A stretch of 64,000 bases of DNA from Saprospirales bacterium (GCA_016719895.1 JADJYG010000005.1:1-64000), one strand, 5' to 3'. Positions 41,502 through 50,453 are shown, counted from the stretch's first letter. Notes: a model not told the origin generated them from the sequence alone. A program made the numbers and translations.

Positions 41502-44500
41502 ATGCAAAGCAAAGGTGTTGTACGTTTTTTTCTGATTGCGCTGTCAGTAGTGTGCCTGTACCAGTACTTGCTCATCATTCCAACCGCCAGTGTCGAGAAT
41601 GCAGCCGCCCGGTATGCCGACGACAGGTCCGCTAAAACCCCGGACATTTCCTGGCGCGCCCACTACAGCCAGTACCTGGACTCGCTCTCCAGCGAAACGG
41701 TGTTTACGTTGCCGCTGATCAAAAAGTTCACCTATGCCGACCTGAAGAAAAGCCAGTTGGCGCTGGGCCTCGACCTGAAAGGTGGAATGAGCGTATTGTT
41801 GCAGGTCGACCTGAAGGACTTTTTGAAGAGCCTGGCCGGCAATACGACCGATCCGGCATTCCAGCAGGCCCTGGAGAAAGCCACCGCTGCACAAACGACG
41901 CAACAAACGGACTATATCACGCTATTTGCAACGGCGTGGAAAGAGACCAGTGGCGGAAAATCGCTGGCCTCGGTGTTTGCCCGCAATGAATCGCTCAAGG
42001 GCCGCATCAATTTCGACTCGCCCGACGCCGATGTACTGCGCGTAATCCGCGAGTTAGCCAACACCACGGTAGACGAAACCTACAAGCGCCTCAAACAACG
42101 TATCGACAAACTCGGCGTTGTGCAACCCAACGTAAGCCTCGACGCTGCCCGCGACCTGATCCTGGTGGAACTGCCGGGCATCGACAACCCCCAGCGCGCG
42201 CGCGACATGTTGCAAAAGAGCGCTAAACTGGAGTTTTGGGATGCCTACCGCATAGGCGACGAAGGCATCAACCAGGCGCTGATCACTGCCGATACAAAAC
42301 TGAAAGCCCTGTTGTCGGGGGATACTACGGCCCAAACTGCTGCGACCATCAAGGATACCAGCTATGTGTATCCCGCCGGCCCCGACGGCAAGCCGGATTC
42401 TACCAAGCAGCCTGAGATGAAAGTGGCAGACCGCCCCGCCCCGGCCAGCCAAACGGCCGGACCGCTGCTCAGCCAACTCAGCATGGCCGCTAACGCCCGC
42501 AGTGTGACCATCGGATATGCCGATAAGAACAAAATCAAGTCGATTACCGAAATGCTCCAGCGCCCGGAAATCCGCCCGCTCTTCCCGGTCGACCTGATAT
42601 TTCTCTGGAGCCTGAAACCCGTCGATGAAGCGGACGGCGTAGGCGTCGCCACTGCCGGCAAATATGAACTTCACGCCATCAAAAAATTCCGAAACCAGGA
42701 AAAACCACGCCTCGACGGCTCCATCGTGACCCGGGCCAGCGAACAACCCGACCCCACTTCCGGGGAAGTGACCGTAAGCCTGGCTATGAATAACGAGGGG
42801 GCAAAAATCTGGGCAGACATGACCCGCCTGGCATACGAAGGCGGCAACCGCGAAATTGCCATTGTGCTCGACGACGAGGTTGTCAGCGTGCCCCGGGTCA
42901 TCAACCCGATCGAAGGCGGTAATACTTCCATCACCGGCAATTTTACCCTGGATGAAGCCAAAGACCTGGCGAATATCCTGGAAGTCGGTAAACTACCTGC
43001 CGGCACCCACATCGTGCAGGAAAGCCAGGTTGGCCCCTCGCTCGGCGCCGACAATATCAATAAATCGCTGATCGCCATGTTGTCGTCGGTGCTGCTGTTG
43101 TGCCTTTTTATGATCGGCTATTATGCCCGGGGAGGTATCATATCGGTCATAGCGCTATTGATCAATATCTTCTTCATCATCGGCACTCTGGCTTCCATGG
43201 GTACGGTACTGACGCTGCCGGGTATTGCCGGTATCGTGCTGACGCTGGCCACTGCCGTAGACGCCAACGTTATCATCTACGAACGCATCCGGGAAGAACT
43301 GCGCGAAGGGCTTTCCATAGCGAAGGCCATCGGTACCGGCTTTTCGCGCGCCTTGCCGGCGATTATCGACGCCAACGTGACCACCTTGCTCACGGCCTTT
43401 GTTTTGATGTACTTCGGCCTGGGGCCGATCAAAGGATTCGGCACCGTACTGACCGTTGGTATTATCAGCTCGATGTTTACCGCCGTACTGGTTGGCCGCC
43501 TGCTGACCGAATGGTGGATGGACCGCGGCAAGGAAATGAGCTACAGCATGCCCTGGTCGGAAAAATGGCTCGTGGGCATTCACGTCGACTGGATCGGAAA
43601 GCGCAAATGGGCTTACCTGTTCTCCCTGGCAATCATTCTCATCGGTGTTGCCGCTTTTTTTACCCGCGGTTTCGAACTGGGCGTTGATTTTAAAGGTGGC
43701 TATTCCTTTAATGTTCAGTTTGAACAACCGGTTGAACTGGATAAATTGCGCCCGGCCCTCAATGAATCTTTGGGCGGCAACCCCATCGTGAAGGCCGTCA
43801 GCACGGAGAATACCTTCAATATTACGACCTCTTATCTGATCAATGAACGGGGCGGTGATGTCGTGGAGCGCGTCATGGCCAAATTGTACGAGGGCATTCA
43901 GAAATCCGGGGCACAGGTAGGCGCCCTCGAAAACTTTAAACGCACTGACGGCCAGGGTACCCATATTTCTTCTTCCAGCCAAGTCGGGCCCACCGTGGCC
44001 GACGATATCCGCAACTCCTCCTTCCTGGCGGCAGCCTGGGCTTTTGGGCTGATCTTCCTGTACCTCCTGGTCCGGTTCCGCCGTTGGCAGTTCTCCATGG
44101 GCGCGGTGATCGCGTTGATCCACGACGTGTTGATCACCCTTACGTTCTTTACGCTGTTGCATGGGTTGGTGCCCTTCTCCCTGGAGATCGACCAGGCGAT
44201 CATTGCCTGTATCCTGACGGTCATCGGTTTTTCGGTGAACGATACCGTGATTGTGTACGACCGTATCCGGGAGTTTATCAACACCTATTCCGGGCGGCCC
44301 AAGGAGGAGGTATTCAATATGGCTATCAATACCACCTTGAGCCGTACGCTGATCACCTCGGGTACTATCCTGATCGTGGTGCTGTTGTTGTTCCTGTTTG
44401 GCGGCGACGCCACGAAGGGCTTCTCCTTTGGTATGTTGGTCGGTATACTGTTCGGTACCTATTCCTCCATTTTTATCGCCTCGGCGCTTGTGGTGGATAT

Positions 44501-44585
44501 GACCAGTGAAAAAGTGCTCAGCGGTAAAGCCGTGGAAGCACAACCCGCTGTGCCTGCGAAAAAAGAGAAAGCTCCGGCCAGGTAA
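41502..44585 (+). CDS. secDF: Fused protein translocase subunit SecDF
   Basis: 1027 residues. The SecD half has a first transmembrane helix (VVRFFLIALSVVCLYQYLL), the signature LGLDLKGGMSVLLQVD, a periplasmic domain and a membrane domain starting IAMLSSVLLLCLFMIGYYA with the DANVIIYERIREELR motif. The SecF half begins at about 705 with a helix and FELGVDFKGGYSFNVQF, and contains SVNDTVIVYDRIREF. The Asp and Arg residues of these motifs belong to the proton pathway that drives late stages of Sec export. A Lys/Ala-rich C-terminal tail ends the protein. Essential partner for the many Sec/T9SS cargo proteins in this window. Strong promoter upstream and intrinsic terminator downstream. Confidence 0.96.
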   Translation: MQSKGVVRFFLIALSVVCLYQYLLIIPTASVENAAARYADDRSAKTPDISWRAHYSQYLDSLSSETVFTLPLIKKFTYADLKKSQLALGLDLKGGMSVLLQVDLKDFLKSLAGNTTDPAFQQALEKATAAQTTQQTDYITLFATAWKETSGGKSLASVFARNESLKGRINFDSPDADVLRVIRELANTTVDETYKRLKQRIDKLGVVQPNVSLDAARDLILVELPGIDNPQRARDMLQKSAKLEFWDAYRIGDEGINQALITADTKLKALLSGDTTAQTAATIKDTSYVYPAGPDGKPDSTKQPEMKVADRPAPASQTAGPLLSQLSMAANARSVTIGYADKNKIKSITEMLQRPEIRPLFPVDLIFLWSLKPVDEADGVGVATAGKYELHAIKKFRNQEKPRLDGSIVTRASEQPDPTSGEVTVSLAMNNEGAKIWADMTRLAYEGGNREIAIVLDDEVVSVPRVINPIEGGNTSITGNFTLDEAKDLANILEVGKLPAGTHIVQESQVGPSLGADNINKSLIAMLSSVLLLCLFMIGYYARGGIISVIALLINIFFIIGTLASMGTVLTLPGIAGIVLTLATAVDANVIIYERIREELREGLSIAKAIGTGFSRALPAIIDANVTTLLTAFVLMYFGLGPIKGFGTVLTVGIISSMFTAVLVGRLLTEWWMDRGKEMSYSMPWSEKWLVGIHVDWIGKRKWAYLFSLAIILIGVAAFFTRGFELGVDFKGGYSFNVQFEQPVELDKLRPALNESLGGNPIVKAVSTENTFNITTSYLINERGGDVVERVMAKLYEGIQKSGAQVGALENFKRTDGQGTHISSSSQVGPTVADDIRNSSFLAAAWAFGLIFLYLLVRFRRWQFSMGAVIALIHDVLITLTFFTLLHGLVPFSLEIDQAIIACILTVIGFSVNDTVIVYDRIREFINTYSGRPKEEVFNMAINTTLSRTLITSGTILIVVLLLFLFGGDATKGFSFGMLVGILFGTYSSIFIASALVVDMTSEKVLSGKAVEAQPAVPAKKEKAPAR

Positions 44586-44608
44586 TTTCTTCCGTTTCGA
44601 GCGAAACA

Positions 44609-44646
44609 AAACCTCCCGAGCAGTGAAAATGCACGGGAGGTTTTTC
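44609..44646 (+). terminator. Intrinsic terminator of secDF
   Basis: AAACCTCCCG (44609-44618) pairs with CGGGAGGTTT (44634-44643), a perfect 10-bp stem whose last pairs are A-T and continue into TTC. A smaller hairpin, GTTTCG/CGAAAC, directly precedes it. Confidence 0.75.
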
Positions 44647-44684
44647 TGTTTACTTTTAAGCCTTCCTTTGCATTCACCTGGAAA

Positions 44685-45914
44685 ATGACTCCGCTCATGT
44701 CTCGCGTCTTCAAGCCTGTTTGCCTGCTTCTGGCCCTGTTGCTGTCGAGTTTGCCTGCGGGCAAACTCGCGGCCCAACCGGGCATCGATCCCTACCTGCA
44801 AAAAGCCCAGCGCTTACTCAAAAAAATCCCCGTCATCGATACGCACATCGATTTTCCGGAAAGCCTGATGGAACACGGGGAATGGTACGCGCCCGGCTTT
44901 ACCGGCCTGGCACTCCGCCACCCGGCCGGCAATTTCGACCACGAACGGGCCGTAAAGGGCGGGCTGTACGGCGCCTTCATGTCCATTTATATTCCGGCAA
45001 GCTACCAAAAAGAAAAGGGGCGCGCCCGCGCACTGGCCGATTCTCTGATCAGTGTAGTGGAGGCGATCGCCCGGGCGCATCCCGACAAATTCGCCCTGGC
45101 GACCCGGGCCGATGACATCGAGCGGAACTTCAAAAAAGGAGTCGTGTCGCTGGCGATGGGTATGGAAAACGGTGCGCCGATCGAAACGCTGGCCGATGTG
45201 GCGTATTTCCACCAGCGCGGCATTCGCTACGTCACCCTGACCCATAGCCGAGACAACCGGATTTCCGACTCGTCGTATGACACCCTGAACACCCACGGCG
45301 GACTCAGCGCCTATGGCCGCGAGGTCGTGCGTGAAATGAACCGCCTGGGCATACTGGTGGATGTCAGCCACCTGTCCGACGCCGCGGTATGGGACGTCCT
45401 CGAGGCCGCCAGCCGGCCTGTGATCGCTACGCACAGCGGTTGCCGGCATTTTACGCCGGGTTTCCAGCGCAACCTGCCGGACACCCTTATCCGCGCCATC
45501 GCCCGCAACGGAGGCGTCATCCAGGTGCCGTTCAGCCATTATTTCCTGAGCGCACACAGCCGCACCGTGTTTTTTCAGGCGGAAAAGGCGATGGAAGTCC
45601 AAGGATTAAGCGCCGGCAGCCTGGAAGGGCGGAAGTTCATGTCGGCCGAACTGGCCAGGTCCGGGATCAGTGTGCGCGACATCGCTGATCATATCGACCA
45701 TATAAAGAACCTGGTGGGAGTGGACTATGTGGGCTTTGGCGGTGATTTCGACGGCGTGGGCCTGGCCTTGCCGCCGGATATCGCCGACGTCAGTATGTAC
45801 CCGAATTTGATTGCCGAACTCCTGCGCCGCGGATACTCGAAGGCCGATATCCGGAAAATATGCTTCCGAAATATGCTCCGGGTGTGGAGGGCAAGCGAAC
45901 ACGGACAGGATTGA
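44685..45914 (+). CDS. Secreted M19 family dipeptidase (renal dipeptidase-like)
   Basis: 409 residues with a signal peptide (FKPVCLLLALLLSSLPAGKL ending AAQ). Zinc ligands: His-x-Asp in PVIDTHIDFPES, the bridging Glu in SLAMGMENGAP, and His residues in VDVSHLSDAAVWD and PVIATHSGCRHF; the family C-terminal motif is VGFGGDFDGVG. Cleaves dipeptides, possibly D-amino-acid or beta-lactam-like substrates, in the periplasm or outside. Either Met at 44685 or 44697 could start it. A near-consensus TTCCTTTG lies 14-22 nt upstream. The last three codons and stop (GQD, then TGA) are spelled by the first CAGGATTGA word of the downstream repeat array. Confidence 0.92.
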   Translation: MTPLMSRVFKPVCLLLALLLSSLPAGKLAAQPGIDPYLQKAQRLLKKIPVIDTHIDFPESLMEHGEWYAPGFTGLALRHPAGNFDHERAVKGGLYGAFMSIYIPASYQKEKGRARALADSLISVVEAIARAHPDKFALATRADDIERNFKKGVVSLAMGMENGAPIETLADVAYFHQRGIRYVTLTHSRDNRISDSSYDTLNTHGGLSAYGREVVREMNRLGILVDVSHLSDAAVWDVLEAASRPVIATHSGCRHFTPGFQRNLPDTLIRAIARNGGVIQVPFSHYFLSAHSRTVFFQAEKAMEVQGLSAGSLEGRKFMSAELARSGISVRDIADHIDHIKNLVGVDYVGFGGDFDGVGLALPPDIADVSMYPNLIAELLRRGYSKADIRKICFRNMLRVWRASEHGQD

Positions 45915-47063
45915 CAGGATTTCGCAGGATTGACAGGATTGACAGGATCGTAGAGTAGCCGGACAGGATTTTCAGGATTTCGCAGGATTGACAGGATTTT
46001 TTGGAGTTCGGACAGGATTTTCAGGATTTCGCAGGATTGACAGGATTTTTTGGAGTTCGGACAGGATTTTCAGGATTTCGCAGGATCGACAGGATTTTTT
46101 GGAGTTCGGACAGGATTTTCAGGATTTCGCAGGATTGACAGGATTTTTTTAAGCGGTGGCGTGTTCTTTTTCTTTCTGTATTCAAATCAAACTCCTGTCC
46201 ATCCTGTAAAATCCTGTCAATCCTGAAAATCCTGTCACGGCTACTCTACGAGAGAAAAAATCCTGTCGATCCTGCGAAATCCTGAAAATCCTGTCACGAC
46301 TACTCTACGAGAGAAAAACTCCTGTCGATCCTGCGAAATCCTGAAAATCCTGTCCGACTACTCTACGAGAGAACGAGAGAAAAAATCCTGCTGATCCTGG
46401 AAAATCCTGTCAATCCTGTCCGGCTACTCTACGAGAGAAAAAATCCTGTCGATCCTGCGAAATCCTGAAAATCCTGTCCGACTACTCTACGAGAGAAAAA
46501 ATCCTGTCGATCCTGGAAAATCCTGCCAATCCTGTCCGACTACTCTACGGCAAAAACTCCTGTATCCTGGCACTGTTCCGATCCTACGAGAGAAAAACTC
46601 CTGCCGATCCTGCAAAATCCTGAAAATCCTGTCCGGCTACTCTACGAGAGAAAAAATCCTGCTGATCCTGGAAAATCCTGAAAATCCTGTCCGGCTACTC
46701 TACGAGAGAAAAAATCCTGCTGATCCTGGAAAATCCTGTCAATCCTGTCCGGCTACTCTACGAGAGAAAAAATCCTGTCGATCCTGCGAAATCCTGAAAA
46801 TCCTGTCCGACTACTCTACGAGAGAAAAAATCCTGTCGATCCTGCGAAATCCTGAAAATCCTGTCCGACTACTCTACGGGAGAAAAACTCCTGTCCATCC
46901 TGCGAACTCCTGCCAATCCTGTCCGACTACTCTACGGCAAAAACTCCTGTCCATTCTGCGAAATCCTGCCAATCCTGTCCGACTACTCTACGGCAAAAAC
47001 TCCTGTCCATTCTGCGAAATCCTGAAAATCCTGTCCGACTACTCTACGAGAGAAAAAATCCTG
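45903..47063. repeat. CAGGATT repeat array: forward 49-bp units then inverted ~57-bp units
   Basis: 45961, 46010, 46059 and 46108 start four tandem 49-bp units (GGACAGGATTTTCAGGATTT, then CGCAGGATTGACAGGATTTT, then TTGGAGTTC), preceded by a variant unit. From about 46185 the words invert to ATCCTG, and about 14 units of roughly 56-58 bp follow, most with CTACTCTACGAGAG then AAAAAATCCTGTCGATCCTG. Unit-to-unit differences are mostly one-word swaps. Within each unit the AGGATT word recurs every 9-10 nt. No gene. The change of orientation matches the two converging genes (dipeptidase and fmt). Confidence 0.92.
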
Positions 47064-47077
47064 TCCCCTCCCTCTAC

Positions 47078-47624
47078 GGCTCCCGATTACCCACAAGTTG
47101 ATAAAAAAGATTATCAACCATATAATATTGAAAATCAATGCTAAAGCGCGAATCGTACTGCTCGTACTGACCTCGGCTGCCCCCAGGGGGGGGGGGCGGT
47201 AGAGCGGTCAAATATTGGTAGAATAAATGTCCCGACATCCTCGCACGACCTCGGAGAGGTCGAACCGACCTAAATCGGGTGCCAAAAACAAACGTTCGAC
47301 CTCTCTACCGCCGAGCCTTGGCTACGCATAACCCGCCACCCCAAGCTGCACTCCCTTTTCTCCCCCCGCGCTTGTCATTCCGCAGGAACCTGTCCACTCT
47401 ACGCGTGCATCTCGTGTTTATCCTCGTAGAGTGAACAGGTTTTTTCAGAATGAAAAGCGCGGGGGGAGAAAAAGGGGGGCAGGGAAGATTCCGGATTTAT
47501 GCACAGCACACACTCGGCAGTACCGAGGTCGTGTAAATCTTCATTCTTGGCTTTTCTACCAACATTTGACCTCTCCGAGGTCAGGTGATACTTTTTCAGA
47601 TCAAGGTTTGGGTAATCGGGAGCC
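47078..47624. repeat. Large imperfect palindrome next to the array
   Basis: Outer 16-bp arms GGCTCCCGATTACCCA (47078-47093) and TGGGTAATCGGGAGCC (47609-47624). Inner matching blocks are GACCTCGGAGAGGTC-type words on both sides. The central palindrome 47358-47470 has arms with TCTCCCCCCGCGCTT and AAGCGCGGGGGGAGA, flanking CTGTCCACTCTACG and CGTAGAGTGAACAG. No convincing gene in this stretch. Confidence 0.75.
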
Positions 47625-47658
47625 CTCTACGGAAGGAAAAAATCTCGTACATCCTCGT

Positions 47659-48576
47659 CTAAACGCTGGTAGCGGCGATCCGGTAGCCGTTCAGGAACTC
47701 CCGCACGCCCATCCGGCGTTTGCCTTCCAGTTGCAATTCCAGTACTTCCACGTAGCCGTTCAGCGTGCCGATTTTCAGGCATGATTTACCATCGGTGTCG
47801 ATTTGGCCTGGCGTGCAGACCGCTTCCGGGCTTCCTTTCCGGGATTGCAGGATCTTCAGCGTTTTGCCCTCGAGGATAGTCCAGGCGCCGGGATAGGGGC
47901 TTAATCCGCGGATAAAATTGTGGACGTGTTGGGCCGTTTGGGCAAAATTGATCTGGCAGTCCTCCGTAAATATTTTGGGTGCATGGGTGGCTTCGGTATC
48001 GGCTTGCGGGCGGGGCTGCGCTTCGCCGCGTTCGATAGCTTGTACGGTGTGCAGCACGACCCGGGCGCCCAGGTGCATCATACGGTCGTGGACATCGCCT
48101 GCGGTGTCGTTTTCACCGATCGGTAATTTTTCCTGTAACAACAGATCGCCGGTGTCGATGGCGTGCCGGAGCAGAAACGTGGTGACGCCGGTTTCCGTTT
48201 CGCCGTGGATAATGGCCCAGTTGATCGGCGCGGCCCCGCGGTATTTAGGCAACAGCGACCCATGCAGGTTAAGCGTACCCAGGGGAGGCATGTTCCACAC
48301 TGCTTCAGGCAGCATGCGGAAGGCCACCACTACCTGCAGGTCGGCGCGGCAGGCGCGCAGCGTTTCCAGAAAATCCGGATGCTTCAATTTTTCCGGCTGG
48401 AGCACGCGCAAACCCCGGCTGAGCGCAAATTTCTTGACGGCTGGTTCCTGAAGTCCCTGGCGACCGCCGGGCTTGTCCGGGGCGGTGACCACTGCCGGAA
48501 TGTCGTAGCCGTGCTCCAGCAGTATTTTGAGAGACGGCACGGCAAACTCAGGCGTGCCCATAAAAACAATTCGCAT
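47659..48576 (-). CDS. fmt: Methionyl-tRNA formyltransferase
   Basis: 305 residues from the ATG at 48576, the usual length; the open frame upstream reads as a shadow of the divergent gene. N-terminus MRIVFMGTPEFAVPSLKILL is family-typical. The catalytic Asn-His-Asp set is in LNLHGSLLPKYRGAAPINWA and HAIDTGDLLLQEKLPI. The C-terminal OB-like domain ends MGVREFLNGYR. It formylates initiator Met-tRNA with 10-formyl-THF. TTTG lies exactly 4 nt upstream of the ATG, as for two other genes here. Confidence 0.97.
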   Translation of the reverse strand: MRIVFMGTPEFAVPSLKILLEHGYDIPAVVTAPDKPGGRQGLQEPAVKKFALSRGLRVLQPEKLKHPDFLETLRACRADLQVVVAFRMLPEAVWNMPPLGTLNLHGSLLPKYRGAAPINWAIIHGETETGVTTFLLRHAIDTGDLLLQEKLPIGENDTAGDVHDRMMHLGARVVLHTVQAIERGEAQPRPQADTEATHAPKIFTEDCQINFAQTAQHVHNFIRGLSPYPGAWTILEGKTLKILQSRKGSPEAVCTPGQIDTDGKSCLKIGTLNGYVEVLELQLEGKRRMGVREFLNGYRIAATSV

Positions 48577-48631
48577 GCTGCAAACTTCCGGAATTGTCCG
48601 GACGATTCCCAAACTTTGCGTTCTTTGTGCC

Positions 48632-49564
48632 ATGATGCGATTCATCCAAACGATAGGCGTATGCGGAGGTGTGCTGGCTGCGTTTTGCGGCGCAGCGCAA
48701 CAGCCGGCCGGCGAATGGCGGGTAATCCTGACCCGGGTGCAGTTTTCTGCCGAAAAGGCAAGCATCGGCCCGCAGGCGGCCCGCGAACTGGACGAAGTGG
48801 CGGAACTGCTGCGGTCTGCGCCGGCAGTGACGGCCGAAATTGGCGCGCATACCGACGCCAGCGGCAGCGCGTCGTACAACCTGCGCCTGTCGCAGCGCCG
48901 CGCCCAGGCAGTAAGCGCCTACCTGGCAAACAAAGGTGTGGCCCAGCGGCGCCTGAAAGCGCGGGGCTACGGCGAAACGCAGCCGATCAACCGCTGCCGG
49001 CGCGGGGTGCGCTGTTCGGATGCAGAAAAACGCCAAAACCGCCGCGTCGAATTGCGGCTGCGCGGGCTGCCGGCCGATTCCGCCGCCCGGGCGGCCTGGC
49101 TCCAGCTGGGCGGGCAAACACCCCGTAAACCGGTTCAACAACCTGCAGTGCCGAAAATGACGCCCTCCCCATCTGCTCCTGCCCGGCACTTGCCAGAGGC
49201 CAATAACACGGTGCCGCTGCCAGTGCCCGGAAAAACAGCAGCAGAACCACCGGTCAATGATTTTCCGGAACGCACCAACGAGAACAAGCCATACGCACCC
49301 AAGCCATTGCCCGGCACTTTTGTGGGGTACACCATTGAAATAGCCTGTGATGATAAACCGCTGCCAGCCGGCGCGCCGGTGTTGCGCAAATACGAACCGG
49401 TGTTCCTGCATCAGGCTCCAGGTGGGCTATACTGTTACTATATCGGCGCTTTTTTTACGCTGCCGGAAGCGCTGCAATTTTTACAACAAAAAGCCCTCCC
49501 GGCCTTTCCAGGCGCCCGTGTAGTGGCCTTCGACGGAGAAGCCAAAACATATCACTCCCCATGA
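48632..49564 (+). CDS. OmpA-family protein with C-terminal SPOR-like domain
   Basis: 310 residues. Signal peptide FIQTIGVCGGVLAAFCGAAQ. OmpA/MotB peptidoglycan-binding domain at about 28-140 with VTAEIGAHTDASGSASYNLR, LSQRRAQAVSAYL, LKARGYGETQPI and RQNRRVEL. A Pro-rich linker follows, then a SPOR-like beta-alpha-beta domain (GYTIEIACDDKPL; YYIGAFFTLPEALQFLQQKA; PGARVVAF). SPOR domains bind denuded glycan strands at division sites, so it likely links the outer envelope and peptidoglycan. Divergent from fmt with a 55-nt gap; TTTG lies 4 nt upstream of the start. Confidence 0.82.
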   Translation: MMRFIQTIGVCGGVLAAFCGAAQQPAGEWRVILTRVQFSAEKASIGPQAARELDEVAELLRSAPAVTAEIGAHTDASGSASYNLRLSQRRAQAVSAYLANKGVAQRRLKARGYGETQPINRCRRGVRCSDAEKRQNRRVELRLRGLPADSAARAAWLQLGGQTPRKPVQQPAVPKMTPSPSAPARHLPEANNTVPLPVPGKTAAEPPVNDFPERTNENKPYAPKPLPGTFVGYTIEIACDDKPLPAGAPVLRKYEPVFLHQAPGGLYCYYIGAFFTLPEALQFLQQKALPAFPGARVVAFDGEAKTYHSP

Positions 49565-49601
49565 AGGAAAAGTCCTGTACACAGCGGTATCAGTTGATTA
49601 T

Positions 49602-50432
49602 ATGAATGAATTAAGTTGGCACAATGCCGAGGGGCTTCCGATCCATGCCGTTCATTGGCCGGTACAGCGGCCGCGGGCAGTTTTCACCCTGGTACACGGG
49701 CAGGGCGAGCATATCGGCCGGTATGATTACATGGCCCGCTGGTACAATGCAAAGGGGGTTGCCGTACTGGGCTACGACCATCAGGGTTATGGCCGTAGCG
49801 GCGGGCGGCGCGGCCACGCCAGAAACCTCGGCGTTTTGCTCGACGATATAGGCCAGGCGCTCGAAGCAACCCGCCAACACTACCCCGGCGCGCCACACAT
49901 ACTCTATGGCCATTCGTTGGGCGGGCACCTGGCGCTGAATTATCTTTTCCGCCGGCGGCCAGATTTACAAGGCGTGGTGGCCACGGCGCCCTGGATCCGG
50001 CTGGCTTTTCCCGCACCGGTGCTGAAAGTGCTGACGGGCAGGGTGTTGCAGCGTTTTTTACCGGCTGTCCGGCTCCCCAACGGCCTCGCCGTTCATTTTT
50101 TATCAAAAGATCCTGCCGTGGTGGAGGCTTATAAAAGCGATCCGCTGGTGCACAACCAGCTCAGCCTGGCTGCGGGAATCGATCTGCTCGACGGCTCTAT
50201 CTGGCTCGATCAATACCGCGGCGAAACGCCAGCACCCCTGCTGTTGCAACATGGCACAGCCGACAAAATCACCTCGGCGCAGGCTACGCTCGACCTGGCC
50301 CTGCGCCTGAAAGGCAACGTTACCTTTCGAGAATGGCCCGGGCTGTACCACGAAATACACCAAGAGCCTGAAAAAGAGCAGGTATTCCGTTTTACGCTGG
50401 AGTGGGTGGAGAAAACGTGTTTGAAAAAATAA
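49602..50432 (+). CDS. Alpha/beta hydrolase, monoacylglycerol lipase/lysophospholipase type
   Basis: 276 residues, cytosolic. VFTLVHGQGEHIGRYDYMAR and GYDHQGYGRSGGRRGH are characteristic of the lysophospholipase/monoglyceride lipase group. The nucleophile is in LYGHSLGGHLALNY (Ser), the acid in LLLQHGTADKITS (Asp) and the base in LYHEIHQEPEKEQV (His). It probably cleaves monoacylglycerols or lysophospholipids. Runs convergently into the SDR gene with a 21-nt gap. Confidence 0.9.
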   Translation: MNELSWHNAEGLPIHAVHWPVQRPRAVFTLVHGQGEHIGRYDYMARWYNAKGVAVLGYDHQGYGRSGGRRGHARNLGVLLDDIGQALEATRQHYPGAPHILYGHSLGGHLALNYLFRRRPDLQGVVATAPWIRLAFPAPVLKVLTGRVLQRFLPAVRLPNGLAVHFLSKDPAVVEAYKSDPLVHNQLSLAAGIDLLDGSIWLDQYRGETPAPLLLQHGTADKITSAQATLDLALRLKGNVTFREWPGLYHEIHQEPEKEQVFRFTLEWVEKTCLKK

Positions 50433-50453
50433 TGCGCACAGCCCGCCGGTATC

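Noticed and set aside
43155..44801. 548-codon minus-strand frame opposite secDF
   Set aside because: Highly charged, His/Gln/Gly-rich shadow typical of the antisense of GC-rich coding DNA; secDF on the plus strand has full family motifs. The same applies to the long frames opposite the BNR-repeat gene (39056-41191), prfC (33625-35091) and the AAA+ gene (61257-62513).
45903..47063. CRISPR array
   Set aside because: Repeats are imperfect, of two unit lengths (49 and about 57 bp), contiguous without unique spacers, and invert in the middle; no cas genes are near.
47431..47784. 117-codon plus-strand frame after the repeat array
   Set aside because: Begins inside the central palindrome and runs into the antisense of fmt; no protein-like features.
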